64,000 nt of DNA from Verpa conica. Lineage: Eukaryota; Ascomycota; Pezizomycetes; Pezizales; Morchellaceae. Position 1 is the stretch's first letter; every line of letters begins with the position of its first letter. The position numbers were made by a program, and so were the translations under genes. The notes under the pieces are model-generated. The model ran no database searches. It saw only the letters and a list, made by a program, of their open reading frames with translations, and was not told where the DNA came from. This document shows positions 25,829-36,979 of the stretch, one piece after another. The DNA lies in NCBI GenBank assembly GCA_033030425.1, contig JAUFSD010000025.1, forward strand, positions 496,001-560,000, read 5' to 3'.

Positions 25829-26346
25829 CTAATGGCCATGAGCTTCTGGTTCGGCAAATGTTGCTTCCTCCTCAAACCAGTCCTCCTCTATGGCAGCCTC
25901 TGTTGGCTCACCTGCGGATGCCTGTCCCTCAACCTCAACCTCCTGAGTTTCGTAGGCCTTCAACTCCTCAGCCAAAGATACCCCAGCCTCCTCAGGTCTC
26001 TTTGGGGTAGTAGGAGTGGACCATTTCTTCACCTGGCCTTCACTATCAGAAGCCTTCGCTGCTGGGGACTTGTGGGCCTTCAGTTCACGGAGATATATTT
26101 CCTGAACTAGATCGGCTGGAAGGGAGAAAGTTAGTTCTAGGCCGCTAGAAAACGATAAATGATAGCATGCAAACCTTGACGGGAAATAGTCGGTGTGATA
26201 AAGGTACGGATAAACGTGGGCTGCTGGCGGGCCAGGCAACGGGCGAGTGAGGAGCGCTGGAGAGACTGTTAGATGTATGTAATTTTAAACTAGGTACTGA
26301 AATGGGAGAGGAATTTTACCGAGACTCGGATAGATTGAGCCAACAT
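25829..26346 (-). CDS. ATP14: Mitochondrial F1Fo-ATP synthase subunit h
   Basis: Peripheral-stalk subunit h of the mitochondrial ATP synthase. Exons 26320-26346, 26175-26265 and 25829-26115 give 134 residues, phases consistent. The first two exons encode a mitochondrial presequence, rich in Arg/Ser and lacking acidic residues (MLAQSIRVS ... RTFITPTISRQ). The mature part follows: ADLVQEIYLRELKAHK, then KKWSTP...PKRPEEAGVSLAEELKAYE and an acidic end with DWFEEEATF, as in fungal subunit h. Introns: GTAAAA...CTAACAG and GTTTGC...CTAAC...CCAG. The start is the only ATG that yields the presequence. The frame read straight through the second intron is open, a trap for intron-blind annotation. Confidence 0.92.
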
Positions 26347-27324
26347 GACTGCGGAGGGGTGCGGGACTCAATTATCGGTGGGGAGATGTTTGGTGGCTAG
26401 AGATGGTGTTTCAATCAAATGTTGTTTGGTCTGGGTGCGGTTGAAACCCTATTGATTAGTCATCATAGCTTGGCGTGACTTCACTCACTCTCACTCGGTA
26501 TGGAGAATCTCTGGGATGTTACTAACTGAATAAATGAACTAATTAATCATAAATAAGATGCTACTAACTAAATTCAAGGCCTACGTGTGGTTTTTTTAAA
26601 TAAAGACTGAGGGTAGCCATTGGCAACGCGACATGACGTCGAACTTGGCGGTAAAGGTAAATGCAACGCAGATCACTCGTTGGAATAGCGAGATTGAAGG
26701 TTTCAAGTTTGTGATGGTAAGTATAAGTGATTATTAACAGGATAGTAATTTTAATTTCCTTCTACTTAAGCTATCCTGGAGATGGGGGCTAAAATATCCT
26801 GCATCCCTTAGATTTTTGGTACAAATAAGAAAATTGATTACCATGTATCAAGGACAGCCCCTCTTCCTTTAGCTCTACTTATAAGGAAAATAAATAAGGG
26901 ATATTGAAATTCAGGCCAATCTAGCCTAACTACCTGAGTATATTCAGTCATTGGAAGTCTTGCAACCATGTCCCAGGAATTCCCTGGCTAGAAGATGGCT
27001 AAAAAAATAAGATAGGTAAGGTACAAGAATGTGGAATAAGTATAAGTATATGTTTCCGGATAAAGTCTTTATAAAGGAAGACCGAAAGAGAAAAGCAAAC
27101 TCCAATTCGCCAGGCAAAAAATGAAAGACGGGGGCAAGTGAGCTGAAGGATGAGGATAAGAAAATAGGCAGCCTTAAAAAGCATAATAATACATGGTAGC
27201 TCCCTTACATTTGGCTGCACCCCTCCTCCGGACTTCCAATCCGCGATGCTCTTATTCTCACCATTTTATCTTTGCCACGTTAACATCAAGAAAAGAACCA
27301 ACCTTCAAATAAAAAATGTGATCG
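26347..27324. other. Intergenic with one possible small first exon
   Basis: On the plus strand, 26633-26716 opens with ATG, reads MTSNLAVKVNATQITRWNSE and on to GFKFVM (28 codons), and ends at a good GTAAGT donor. It is divergent from ATP14, about 290 bp away. I could not find a convincing downstream exon, so I do not call a gene. The frame at 26999-27220 (-) is unrecognised. Confidence 0.3.
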
Positions 27325-28661
27325 CTAGTCATCGAGCTCTCCCTCCTCTAGTTCACCGGTCTCATTTCTCGGAAGGGTGGGCGTAGGTTTGTCATCGTTT
27401 AGTTTTCGCCGTGACTCGTCTCCGCTGTCTGTCCCGTTCACGACCGGTAGGTCTTCATTGAGTCGGAGCTTCTTTCTAACAGCCTCATCGGGAACCTCAC
27501 CCTCTTCGGTCCTGCTGCTGTCATCTCTGGGTCTCTTTCCTCCTTCACTGCCCGACCGACTTTCAGTCCTACTGCTTCTTGATCCACTCTCGGGGCTGGC
27601 ATCGCTTACGGCTCTCGCCCGGGTTCTGTTATTGTCATCCCCGTTCTCGGGCGTTGCGACATATTTTACTTCGGTTCGGAGTGGGTTGTTCCTAATGAAA
27701 AGGGTCTTCATGAGTAATTCAAATTCCGCCTCAAAGTAAACGTGATTGTACCAAGCCATTCTAGGTACTGCGTACTCATAGATCATAGCCATGTAATTAC
27801 AGGCTTTTTTAATATCCCTTATTTTGACTCCAATGACATCCCACCACGGCTTTCCCCCTTGATCAGGAAAATCTCTTTCACAATGCTTGGCGGCACAGTA
27901 AAGGGCAGAAGCAGCTATTGTTTTGCTTGGGTATAGCACACATAGCATAGTGAGGGTTGAGTCATTAATAAAGGTCCACGCGATGCGGATGAGCTCGCGA
28001 TCCCGAACGCCCAACTGTTTGGTGATCAACAGAAGCATACTGTAAGGGGGTTCAGTCTCTAGATCGAAGCAGATAGATTCTAGCAGGTAGTCCTCCTTCG
28101 TTAGAATGCAATCTTTCCATTTCCAGAACTCTTTGTCGTCACGATGCACTTGCATGGTGTGGTTTTTCTGCGCTGCACGAACACAGGCGGCGACAAGCTC
28201 GCCGAATTTGCGCATGTTCTCCTCAACTTTAGTTGCAACGAAAAGCGCGGTGGCAGCAGTTTCCTGAAGTCGGAGCATTAGAACCACTGCTTCTAGCGAA
28301 TCACAATGCCCGCCCCAATAAAGGGAGACAAGAAGGGACGAACATAGTAATGGTGTTTCTTGAGTGAGTTTTGCATATAGAAGCGATGTAGGAACATGGA
28401 GGCTGTTGCGAGTGTGACTTGGGGCAACCTAAGCTGTATACCCAATTGCACGATGAAATTGCAACCCTTGCTGCGCTGTTCGCGCTCTGCCTCAGGCGAA
28501 AGTCCATCAAGAACAGAGGGTGTACGGAGAAGCTCTTCCTCAGTGAAGATCCACTGGCTCTCTGAGTCGGGCATTTCTGCGTGGAGGGCTTTAAAGCAGG
28601 AGGAGGAGGAAGAAGAGGGGGGAGGGAGAGAGGAGCGATATGGTGGGGTACTAATGGTCAT
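27325..28661 (-). CDS. Pch1-type cyclin (cyclin T/K-like partner of Cdk9)
   Basis: Two exons (28344-28661, 27325-28263), joined in phase 0 across an 80-nt intron (GTTCGT...CTAATG...CTTCAG), encode 418 residues. The first cyclin fold reads IFTEEELLRTPSVLDGLSPE, GCNFIVQLGIQLRLPQVT, MFLHRFYM, then ATALFVATKVEENMRK; the second follows from DLETEPPYSMLLLITKQLG to ASALYCAAKHC. This matches fungal P-TEFb cyclins (Pch1) that bind Cdk9 and support transcription elongation; Bur2/Ctk2/cyclin-L-type kinship is the alternative. The last 100 residues are charged and Ser/Arg/Glu-rich. I chose the ATG at 28661 (MTISTPP); the next, at 28574 (MPDSES), is also possible. Confidence 0.88.
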
Positions 28662-29985
28662 GCAAGCGTGGAGGAAGAGTAGAGGGAGTAGGGAAGAGTG
28701 AGAGATGGAGTGATAGTGGGGGTGGGTCAGTGGGTAAGCAGGGAGAAGTAATGGTGGTTGTAGCTGTGGCGGTGGTTGGCAGGATACTTGGTGATGGGAC
28801 GGTGATGGCTGAGGGACGAAGAAGGAAGGGAAAGGAAGAGTCGATAGAAGAATCAAGAAGCGAAGATAGGATGATCGGGAATTGGAAAGTTTAAATGGTG
28901 TGTGTGAATCAACTCAGTCTGCTGTGGGTTGGTGGAGGACAGCTACCTCAAGTGATAGGTAGAAAGAAAGGAAAAGAGATTCGAGAATACATAACTTCTG
29001 TATGAGTACAACCTACTCGAAGGCTTCTCCTTCTGTGTCTCTCCTCGAAACCTTCACTCCTGGCCCAGTTCTGTATGCTTACCTTGACGGGTGAAGCGAG
29101 GAGTACCCTCTTGAACTTTCGCCTAGACTTTGGCTCCCGCGCGCGGCTCTTCTGTCGCCGTTGTTCCGTAGTCAGTTATATTAATGCCGGCCATCGTCAT
29201 CCCGATCGGTAAGAACTCCACGATGACCGCACAGGCTACTTGATCGTGATAGAGTGTTCACCGTTTCCTAGTTTACTCACGTACCGGTGTTCTCTACACA
29301 GCAATATTCCCCTCTCCCACGCTGTAGGTGCGCGGCCAAGTCATTATATCGAATTAACTACCTACATAGTGTACCAACGCTCGTTTCATGGTATTTAGAC
29401 AGACGCAATCGTTGCTAGTGATTGCTGTGGTCATCTATATTTGTTCCCTGGTTCTGAAACGGTGCGTTTGCATTTGTGACGCGGACAACTCACGATCATT
29501 AAGAAGAAAAAAACAGAAAAAGGAGTGGACCTGACAACGCGCACGTTTTACAAGGTCAATACGTCACAGGATGCCTAGCTTTCCCCCCCCCAACAAGTAG
29601 AGTACTCGCAGTCAAGCGTTTGCGGAATAGGGTGACGGGGAATGCCATGTCGCCCACAAAATACACGAGGTACAGGACAAAAGGGCTACGGTGATTTGTT
29701 AACCCTAGATCTAGCGAATGATAGAAGCTCGCAATGTGAGCTGGTAAGATAGGCATGTCGTTCTCACAATTACCATATTCCTGAAACGCTTGACGACTAT
29801 GAGTGGAGGCAATTCATCCTCGTCTCCGAAAATTTCGATTCCTCGCTCCCTCCCTCGAGGATCTCTTGGCGTTCCTGGGTCTTGGCGCTCTAGGGCGGCT
29901 CGAAATCCCCATGACATCGAAACTTAGTTATCAGCACAGCAGTTGACACCCCCACACAGTCCATCATCACCTTCACTAACCTACG
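28662..29985. other. Divergent spacer between the cyclin and Mago genes
   Basis: Both flanking genes start outward from here, so it must hold both promoters. The proximal part is CT/GA-rich on the cyclin side. It contains the MITE at 29605-29803. No further gene seen. Confidence 0.5.
29605..29803. mobile_element. MITE family M1, copy 2
   Basis: Ends match copy 1 at 10871-11112: CTCGCAGTCAAGCGTTT on the left, and CTCATAGTCGTCAAGCG inverted on the right, with shared interior tracts (AATGCCATGTCGCCCAC; GGCATGTCGTTCTCAC). The left flank is TA; the right flank is TG, probably a mutated TA. At 199 bp it is about 40 bp shorter than copy 1. Confidence 0.7.
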
Positions 29986-30740
29986 ATGGCTGCCAACAAC
30001 GAGCAGTTTTATTTGCGTTACTACTCCGGTCACTCCGGCCGTTTTGGGCATGAATTTCTCGGTATTACCTCCTACTATAACACGCTGTCGGCTGCGAATG
30101 ACATCTGCTAATAACTAATATCGAAGAGTTTGATTTTCGTGTTCTTGGAGATGGCCGCAGCGCTACGGCTCGATATGCCAATAACTCGAACTATCGTAAT
30201 GACTCTTTGATTCGGAAAGAAAGTATGTTGCTGATGACTCCTAAGAAGTGGTAAGATGGATGTTGACTAACGTGGCATGTAACCTATAGTGTGTGTCAGC
30301 TCTCTCATGATCAAGGAAATTAAACGTATAATTAAGGAAAGCGAAATCATGAAGTACTCATTCTTAAATAAGTTGTGGGAGAAGCAGGTAGACCTAACCC
30401 TACAAATAGAGAAGACGACGCAAAATGGCCTCCGAAGAATAAGGATGGCCGTCAAGAGCTTGAGATCCGTCTTGGGAATGAACATATCTCCTTCGAGGTT
30501 GGTAATTAGTGTCTCAGGCTCTATCCTAACCTTTCTATATATTAGCTAACAGTATCCCTACTCCCAAAGACTGCAAAAATTGGCTCCTTAGTTGACGTAC
30601 AAGAGTCTGCCGATCCTGAAGGCCTCCGTGTATTTTACTACCTCGTGCAGGACTTGAAGGCACTCGTGTTCTCTCTTATTGCTCTTCATTTTAAGGTGAT
30701 CCCCACTGCCACTGCTATTTTTCTGGTTCAGTTGCCATGA
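29986..30740 (+). CDS. mago: Mago nashi ortholog (exon junction complex core)
   Basis: Mago pairs with Y14 in the exon junction complex laid on spliced mRNA. Five exons: 29986-30061, 30127-30222, 30290-30353, 30410-30497 and 30570 on. They give [71 protein letters not shown], then [37 protein letters not shown] and [10 protein letters not shown], matching animal and plant Mago throughout. All phases agree. The usual ending after LHFK is only a few residues. Here AAG is followed by GTGATC, which is either one more donor or read-through to TGA at 30738-30740 (164 residues). The 3' end is therefore uncertain; an ATTAAACC in another frame near 30840 could be the lost tail. Confidence 0.9.
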
Positions 30741-31308
30741 TACTTGTTTCCCACTTGAAGTACTAGTAAAAAGAGGACGAACCCCCCCTTTTTTTTTATA
30801 AAAGAGAAGGCTTTCTTCACTTTCAACTTGTTTTAGGGGCATTATTAAACCATTAACAGAACTCTATCATTAAAGTAAATAATAACATTTTTTATGGTGG
30901 GCAGATTAAGCCGATCTAAAAAGTTACTGGTTACTATCGCATTGGGTGATTGAAGCGCATCGCAGACGAGAGGGTACTTGAATGCTACTAAGGTAGGCTC
31001 TTGGTACTGTCTTTGATAGGTATTTAGAAGGGTGTTATAATTGTTTGGAATTGTTGAGAGAACCTGTATTTATATTATGGAGGCGATGGTGAATAGTTAT
31101 GCTGAAATTTTGTATCCTAAATCGATATTGAGGATGAACAGTACTTATTAACCTATTTCCGGTACGCTTTACTAAACCATGAGCTAGAGGCAAGATTGAT
31201 ATATATCTATATTTAATTGACTCACAGGGAGGGGTGCAGCCTGGTCAGACTTGTACAGATATCATAATCTTGGAAAAAGGATAAAGGGGGAAGGAAATCC
31301 CTAAAGGA
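30741..31308. other. Convergent 3' spacer between Mago and TML dioxygenase
   Basis: May contain the last few Mago codons and its 3' UTR. No other gene, RNA or repeat recognised. Confidence 0.4.
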
Positions 31309-33269
31309 TTACAGCGCCCTTAAGACATCCTGTTTCTTCGAGTTTGTCATCATGAATCTGCTCATAAAATCATCCCTACTGATATAAGCTCCGCACAACG
31401 TCCTTATTCCATCAAACCTCGTCCGTCCATGCAGGACTCTCCAATTATCAAATACCAACGCCTTCCCCGGCACTAACTGCTCCCAATACTCGCTCTCTCG
31501 GCGCTTCAATATGTCATTCCAGCTCCTAATCGCATCATAAAATCCTTCAACGTCCTCCGGATCATTCCACCGATCCATGGTTGCTCTATCATCATTATTC
31601 CACCTTACCTGGAATAGTTCACCACTAACCGGATGGTGGTTCAGTACTGGGAAGGGAGAATAGGGCTGTATGGAAATACCATCATTTCCCGAAGAGTGAG
31701 AGGGTACTCGTGTGTTTGATAGGATCCGGTATGAGGTAGGGTCCTCATCGCGGAGGATCTTCGCGGCACGGAAGCCGTCAACGAGCAGCGTCTGACCACC
31801 GATGCCACCAATGTGGGAGAGGAGGTGGAAAAGCTGGAGCCCAGCAGGGGAGCTGAAGTAGGTGGTGTCCGTGTGCGCCGAGAGTGGGAGGTTTGTATAA
31901 GCGGTGTCCTTGCTTGAGAGATCGGAGGTGAAGGACCAAAAGCCTCCTATTGAGAGTAAGGTGTTTGAGCCTGTGGCAAGAGGGGAGAAAGTTACCGTAG
32001 TGGGTATGACGGATGTGCCCTATTCGCTCTATGAGCTTCTGTGTAGCTTCTGGGTTGGCAGGAACTCCCTCAACATAGCAGAAGCCGTAAATGTGCTTGA
32101 ATTTTTTTGTTAGCTCCCTCTTGTAAGCTAGATGCTGCATAGGGTGCCTCACAATTTTTCTTGTCCATTCAGCCACCCCAGTTTCCGAATTCATTACTAG
32201 TTCATATTGAACTTTGGGTAGGCTCTCTGTGATCTCGGATCCCCAAAGTTTGAATCTTTAGTAGCTTAGCGTATTATTGAACTAATCAGCAGAGATCGTA
32301 TACTCGTGGACTTACTGTGGTGAAAGATATCTCTCGAGTCTTGGATTGTAAGAGTGCAAATGCAACCATTCCCATGTGAAGAAGCTTTTATGACCGTTCT
32401 TCCCTGATGGGCACAATATTAAATATTAGTTTGGATTATCATCCGGTTTGGCAGAAAGAACTACGTAAAAGCAGTCTCACTAACATAATATTTCTAACCC
32501 CATATCGGTTCCTTTGACTAACTCTGGCTTGATATTTTTCGGTATCTACCTCGAACCGAATCAGGATCTCCCATACTAATTCTATCGACTCAGAAGGAAA
32601 ATAGCAGATTTCATCTCTCACAGAAAAAGTATCTAATAGCCGCTGTTTCGTTTCTGGGTGAAAACATTCTCGGCATTGACAGTGGTCCCGAATCCATATA
32701 TGTTGGCTATAAAGTTCGCTATATGATTAGTGATAGGAAATGATTTGTAAGAGCAAGGTGGAGTATGTACGACTTCGTACAAATGTGATGTCTTTCCCTC
32801 CTCCCAAGGGACGGAGATTTTTTTCTCATCAAAAAGTATCTTGTGATGCTCCGACAGCTTCGGACGAGCATCGGCCTTTGTCACGTTATAAGTTTTTAGG
32901 GGTATATTAGACAGTGTATCTGCTAAGCTCGTGACTCCTTTTAGTGGCTTCGTAGCTTCATGCGATAGGTCTGCTGATGAAACTGCCTATTTAGAAAAAC
33001 AGTGGGTTAGGCATGGGTTTAAAAGCTTGACAAGATTCACAATAGTGTATTCTTCACAAAGTTTTGGTGAAGTACATTGCTATAAGCCTTAGAATTGACA
33101 TTAATAAGATAACATTCGTTCGAATTGGTAGGCGACCAGTGTGATCTATAGAAAAGTGTCCGTTTCCTAAACATCTAGATTAGCTATTACTTTCCAAGGG
33201 TAGAGAGGCAACACACGGATTGGGAAAAGGCCTGACGGCACGGAGGTATAAACGAGGAGCAGCGGCCAT
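31309..33269 (-). CDS. Trimethyllysine dioxygenase, mitochondrial (carnitine pathway)
   Basis: First enzyme of carnitine synthesis: 2-oxoglutarate/Fe(II)-dependent 3-hydroxylation of N6-trimethyllysine. Six exons (33191-33269, 32781-32982, 32316-32384, 32153-32255, 31996-32095, 31309-31946) give 396 residues, all phases consistent. The first exon is a presequence (MAAAPRLYLRAVRPFPNP). Then come FFFTWEWLHLHSYNPRL, LWGSEITESLPKVQYELV, GVAEWTRKI, GFCYVEGVPANPEAT, the iron-binding HxD in LSAHTDTTYFS, FQVRWNNDDRA and the distal His in NWRVLHGRTRF. Intron 2 is unusually long (396 nt) and contains spurious open frames. The 57-nt intron 4 is itself open in frame. Gamma-butyrobetaine hydroxylase is the nearest alternative, but the mitochondrial signal and motif context favour this enzyme. 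Confidence 0.9.
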
Positions 33270-33616
33270 CAAATCAAGAAGCGGGTCGGCGAGGGAAGGA
33301 ATGATGTTGTTTCGATCGGAGGTTGCCTTTTAACCTCTGATAATATAGATATATCGGATGACCTCAGAACTGAGCCGATAGGCGTAAAACGGGTACACTA
33401 CATGTAGGTTTCACCAGATCCTAGAACAGGGTATTTTTTCTTTAATCATACTTTATTGAACCCGTAGGTTATGATATATAGAAAAATATATCTCACGATC
33501 AGAACAAATAGAATAAAATAATACAGAGAAAACATAATGAAATCCGGCCCCTGTTCCCTGTTAAATTCTTTTAAAGTCAGAAAATCTTCTTCCAGATCAT
33601 GTCTTAAGTAACAGTC
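33270..33616. other. Spacer at the gene/repeat boundary
   Basis: Promoter side of the trimethyllysine dioxygenase gene, then AT-rich sequence. Recognisable transposon remains begin at 33617. No gene seen. Confidence 0.5.
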
Positions 33617-33822
33617 TGTAGTGGTGGGGCTTTGGGGGTGCCTAGGTGCCTAGGTAGACAGTAGAAATTTGTTACAGTTTCAACAAAACTATTAAGAATT
33701 GACAAGGACTTGTACAGTGACAATATTTGTTCAATAAAATCCTTGGATATGGAAGATCCAAGAAAAAAACCCCAAATTGTTAACTAGAAATGAGATAATA
33801 AGAAATTGTGTAATGAAAGGAA
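33617..33822 (+). repeat. Diverged LTR remnant related to the 682-bp LTR (family L3)
   Basis: Starts TGTAGTGGTGGGGC like the L3 copy at 42253 (TGTAGCGGCGGGGC) and shares GTGCCTAGG-type, ATCCTTGGATAT and AAGATCCAAG tracts in the same order. The far end is replaced by an L2-like remnant. Confidence 0.55.
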
Positions 33823-33957
33823 TGTGAAAATATGGCAGGGTGTAACAGCTTAAAATGTGGGTCTTAATGGTATAATTCAACAGGTACAATGCAGAGAAAG
33901 AAGTGTAAAGCCAAAGAGTCTGTAGAAGCGATAGAATAAACTACTATTATAAAGAAT
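33823..33957 (-). repeat. Diverged L2-like LTR remnant, split by a solo LTR
   Basis: On the plus strand it runs TGTGAAAATATGGCAGGG, GTAACAGCTT, TAATGGTATAA, AAAGCCA, AATAAACTA, matching the start of the minus-oriented L2 copies at 40311 and 62273. It stops at the 1257-bp LTR and resumes at 35220 with AGGCAAG, as in intact L2 copies (AACAGGCAAGCGAG). It is thus the insertion target. Confidence 0.6.
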
Positions 33958-35214
33958 TGTGACGATTTAACCATCGACATGACAAGTCTCAAGTACCTCT
34001 CCATGTAGAGACACCTAAGGATCTCCCTTGAGGCATAGGACTAGCTATCCCATTCCAGTCAATAGATACTAAGGAAAGTCATTACTATGATAGCCCGATT
34101 CCTAAGCGAGCTGGCGAGCTCCTAGGACGGAGCGAAGCTCACCGTCGTCGGTATGCGACAGAGACCGGAGTAATGCGTCTGTGGCTATAGCCACGGGAGA
34201 TACTAGTGCAATGAGACTGAAGCAGTTACCTCCATGAACAGAGTTAAGCTCCTGTTCCTCTAGGAGGAATAATAACAGCTTCGCTGAAGGCCAATCTTAT
34301 GGGAGGCCGAGAGCCATGAAAGGAGAGCAAAGCTACGCTTAGTAGTTAGGGCCGCCAGCAAAATAAATAATTAACCTGGCGGCGTCACGAATCGAACCAT
34401 TGGGGGCTAGGCCTTGTGCGTCGCCCTAAGGTCCTTATGGATCAAGATTACCTCTCCGCCACGACCCCAGGTTGGACTAGGAACGTGGGAAAGGAATCTA
34501 AGCAACGGCAGGAATCACCAGTGGGTTACCCTACTTAGGGGACTCTGTGTTTCTAAACACCCCCGAGGCGCCCCACTGTGCCACCCACCGTCTGCAGAGG
34601 GGGCCCCCCTGAGTTGCTGATTCCCTAACAAAAAGACAAGTTTTGGACCCCAAAAATAACCCCAAAACCGTCAGGAAAATTCGTCCAACCGAACCAAACT
34701 CGGAGGGTATATGGGGGACAGTGCTGCGAATCCATAGGTGCAATCGGATTTGAAATCGGACCATTTTAGCAATAGTTACAGAGCTTTTAATAACCAACGC
34801 TTTTTAGTCGCTAGTCTATCGACCCCGCTAGTTCTTAGGGGCGCTCTAGACTCAGTTGATTTCCAAGCGCGGAGGAATTGTTCCCCCGCTTCTTGGCAGC
34901 CTGCTCGCAATCAAAATCATAGCTTAAACCCGTCCTTCCCCCAGGACAATCATTCTTGCTAGTCAACGAACAACCGTTGTTCAGAGACCCTCATACTCTT
35001 TGCTAAAGACGTTTGTCTTCCCCTGGGAAGCAGAGCCTTTTAAAGTCTTTAGTTGTCTATCCATTAAATCCTTATTCCTGTTTAGCCTAGGGACTGTCGA
35101 CCTTCCGTGTTGACGAGCGGTTCTAAGCCTCACTGCTGAAGCTTCTCGTCAGAAAGGGAGGTTGTTGGTTTTTTTTTGGTACGGCAGTACTCCCCTGGGA
35201 GTGCCCCCGTTACA
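33958..35214 (+). mobile_element. Solo LTR, family L1, copy a (1257 bp, TSD AGAAT)
   Basis: Begins TGTGACGATT and ends CCCCCGTTACA, so it has the TG...CA ends and short terminal inversion (TGTGACG/TGTAACG) of an LTR. AGAAT stands directly on both sides (33953-33957 and 35215-35219). No gag or pol sequence is attached, hence a solo LTR or LTR-like non-autonomous element. The frames at 34414-34620, 34531-34797 and 34738-34962 inside it are chance. It interrupts an older L2-like element. Confidence 0.85.
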
Positions 35215-35726
35215 AGAATAGGCAAGTGATGACATCAGCAAACTAAAATTTGTATCAGGAGGGACAAGCACTGTGTCAGGATACAGGCTTAGAAAATTGT
35301 ACATCAGATGCATCTACACTGTCCTGATAGAACTTCTAGGAGCTCCAGTCTCATGATGTCTCCTGACGTCTTCCGGGAGGCTTCAGAGACTTTGGTGGAG
35401 TCTCCTGAAGTATCCGGTGGAGTCTCCTGGAGCACCAAAACTCTAAAATACTTTTTACTGCAGCTTTGTCTGATGGAGCCCTAATGTAACCGCCCCTGCT
35501 GTGTTACCTTGTTTGTTTTGTTTTACTTGTTTTACATGCGGTTATGGCACTAACCACCTTGGGATATCTTTATTGTTTCTTTGGATCTATTTTACTATGT
35601 TTGGGAACCCCGCCAGAAGCGGAGCAATTGTTTTACCGGGGTGGTACCGGATCGGGATAATTAGTATTTCTTTAGTGTTTTGATCCTGGCATGGATCGGA
35701 GATTAGGGTACCGGGATCAGAGGAAC
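35215..35726. repeat. Older repeat sequence between the two L1 LTRs
   Basis: 35230-35485 (CTAAAATTTGTATCAGG ... TTTGTCTGATGGAGCCC) is repeated at about 38250-38480 with roughly 90 percent identity by eye. From about 35486 (TGTAACCGCCCC) a different sequence starts; it is interrupted at 35727 by the second L1 LTR and resumes at 36985. Confidence 0.65.
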
Positions 35727-36979
35727 TGTGACGATCTAACTATCGTCATGACTAGTCTCAAGTACCTCTCCATAGAGACACCTAAGGATCTCCCTTGAGG
35801 AATAGAACTAGCTATCCTATTCCGGTCAATAGATACTAAGGAAAGTCATTACTATGATAGCCCGATCCCTAAGTGAGCTGGCAAGCTCCTAGGACGGAGT
35901 GAAACTCACCGTCGTCGGTATGCGACAGAGACCAGAGTAATGCGTCTGTAGCTTATAGCTACGGGAGATACTAGTGCAAAGAGACTGAAGCAGTTGCCTC
36001 CATGAACAGAGTTAAGCTCCTGTTCCTCTAGGAGGAATAACAACGACTTCGCTGATGGCCAACCTTAGAGGAGGTCGAGAGCCATGAGACAAGAGCAAAG
36101 CTATGCTTAGTAGTTAGGGTCGCCAGCAAAAATAATTAACCTGGTGGCGTCACGAATCGAACCATACGGGGCTATGCCTTGTGCTTTGCCCTAAGATCCT
36201 TATGGATCAAGATTACCTCTCCGCCACGTCCCCAGGTTGGACTAGGAACGTGGAAAAGGAATCTAAGCAACAGTAGGAATCACCAGTGGGTTACCCTGCC
36301 TAGGGGACTCGATGTTTTCTAACACCCGCGAGGCGCCCCACTGTGCCACCCGCCGTTTGCAGAAGGGGCCCCCCTGAGTTGCAGATTCCCTAACAAAAAG
36401 ACAAGTTTTGGACCCCAAAAATAATCCCAAAACCGTCAGGAAAATTCGTCCAACCGAACCAAACTCGGAGGGTATATGGGGGACAGTGCTGCGAATCCAT
36501 AGGTGCAATCGGATTTGAAATCGGACCATTTTAGCAATAGTTACAGAGCTTTTAGTAACCAACGCTTTTTAGTCGCTAGTCTATCGACCCCGCTAGTTCT
36601 TAGGGGCGCTCTAGACTCAGTTGATTTCCAAGCGCGGAGGAATTGTTCCCCCGCTTCTTGGCAGCTTGCTCGCAATCAGAATCATAGCTTAAACCCGTCC
36701 TTCCCCCAGGACAATCATTCTTGCTAGTCAACGAACAACCGTTGTTCAGAGACCCTCATACTCTTTGCTAAAGACGTTTGTCTTCCCCTGGGAAGCAGAG
36801 CCTTTTAAAGTCTTTAGTTTGCAACCCTTAAAAATCCTTATACCTGTTTAGCCTAGGGACTGTCGACCTTCCGTGTTGACGAGCGGTTCTAAGCCTCACT
36901 GCTGAAGCTTCTCGTCAGAAAGGGAGGTTGTTGGTTTTTTTTGGTACGGCAGTACTCCCCTGGGAGTGCCCCCGTTACA
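35727..36979 (+). mobile_element. Solo LTR, family L1, copy b (1253 bp, TSD GGAAC)
   Basis: Near-identical to copy a over its whole length and in the same orientation: TGTGACGATC ... CCCCCGTTACA. It has its own target duplication, GGAAC, at 35722-35726 and 36980-36984. Because each copy has a different duplication, the two are separate insertions and not the two LTRs of one element. Confidence 0.87.

Noticed and set aside
28301..28510. Alternative-frame protein over the cyclin first exon
   Set aside because: It overlaps the clearly conserved cyclin frame on the same strand and has no homology of its own.
32439..32884. Frames taken as separate small genes or N-terminal duplication of trimethyllysine dioxygenase
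   Set aside because: Splice phase joins 32781 to 32384 and yields the conserved W-EEGK-SH-FFFTWEWLHLHSYNP order; the rest is intron.
34380..34480. tRNA-like string in both L1 LTRs (GGTTCGATTCG on the minus strand with GTGGCGGAGAGGTAA)
   Set aside because: The B-box-like sequence is present, but neither the T stem nor the acceptor stem pairs, and it lies within a TG...CA element with 5-bp duplications. Not a tRNA gene and not evidence for a SINE.
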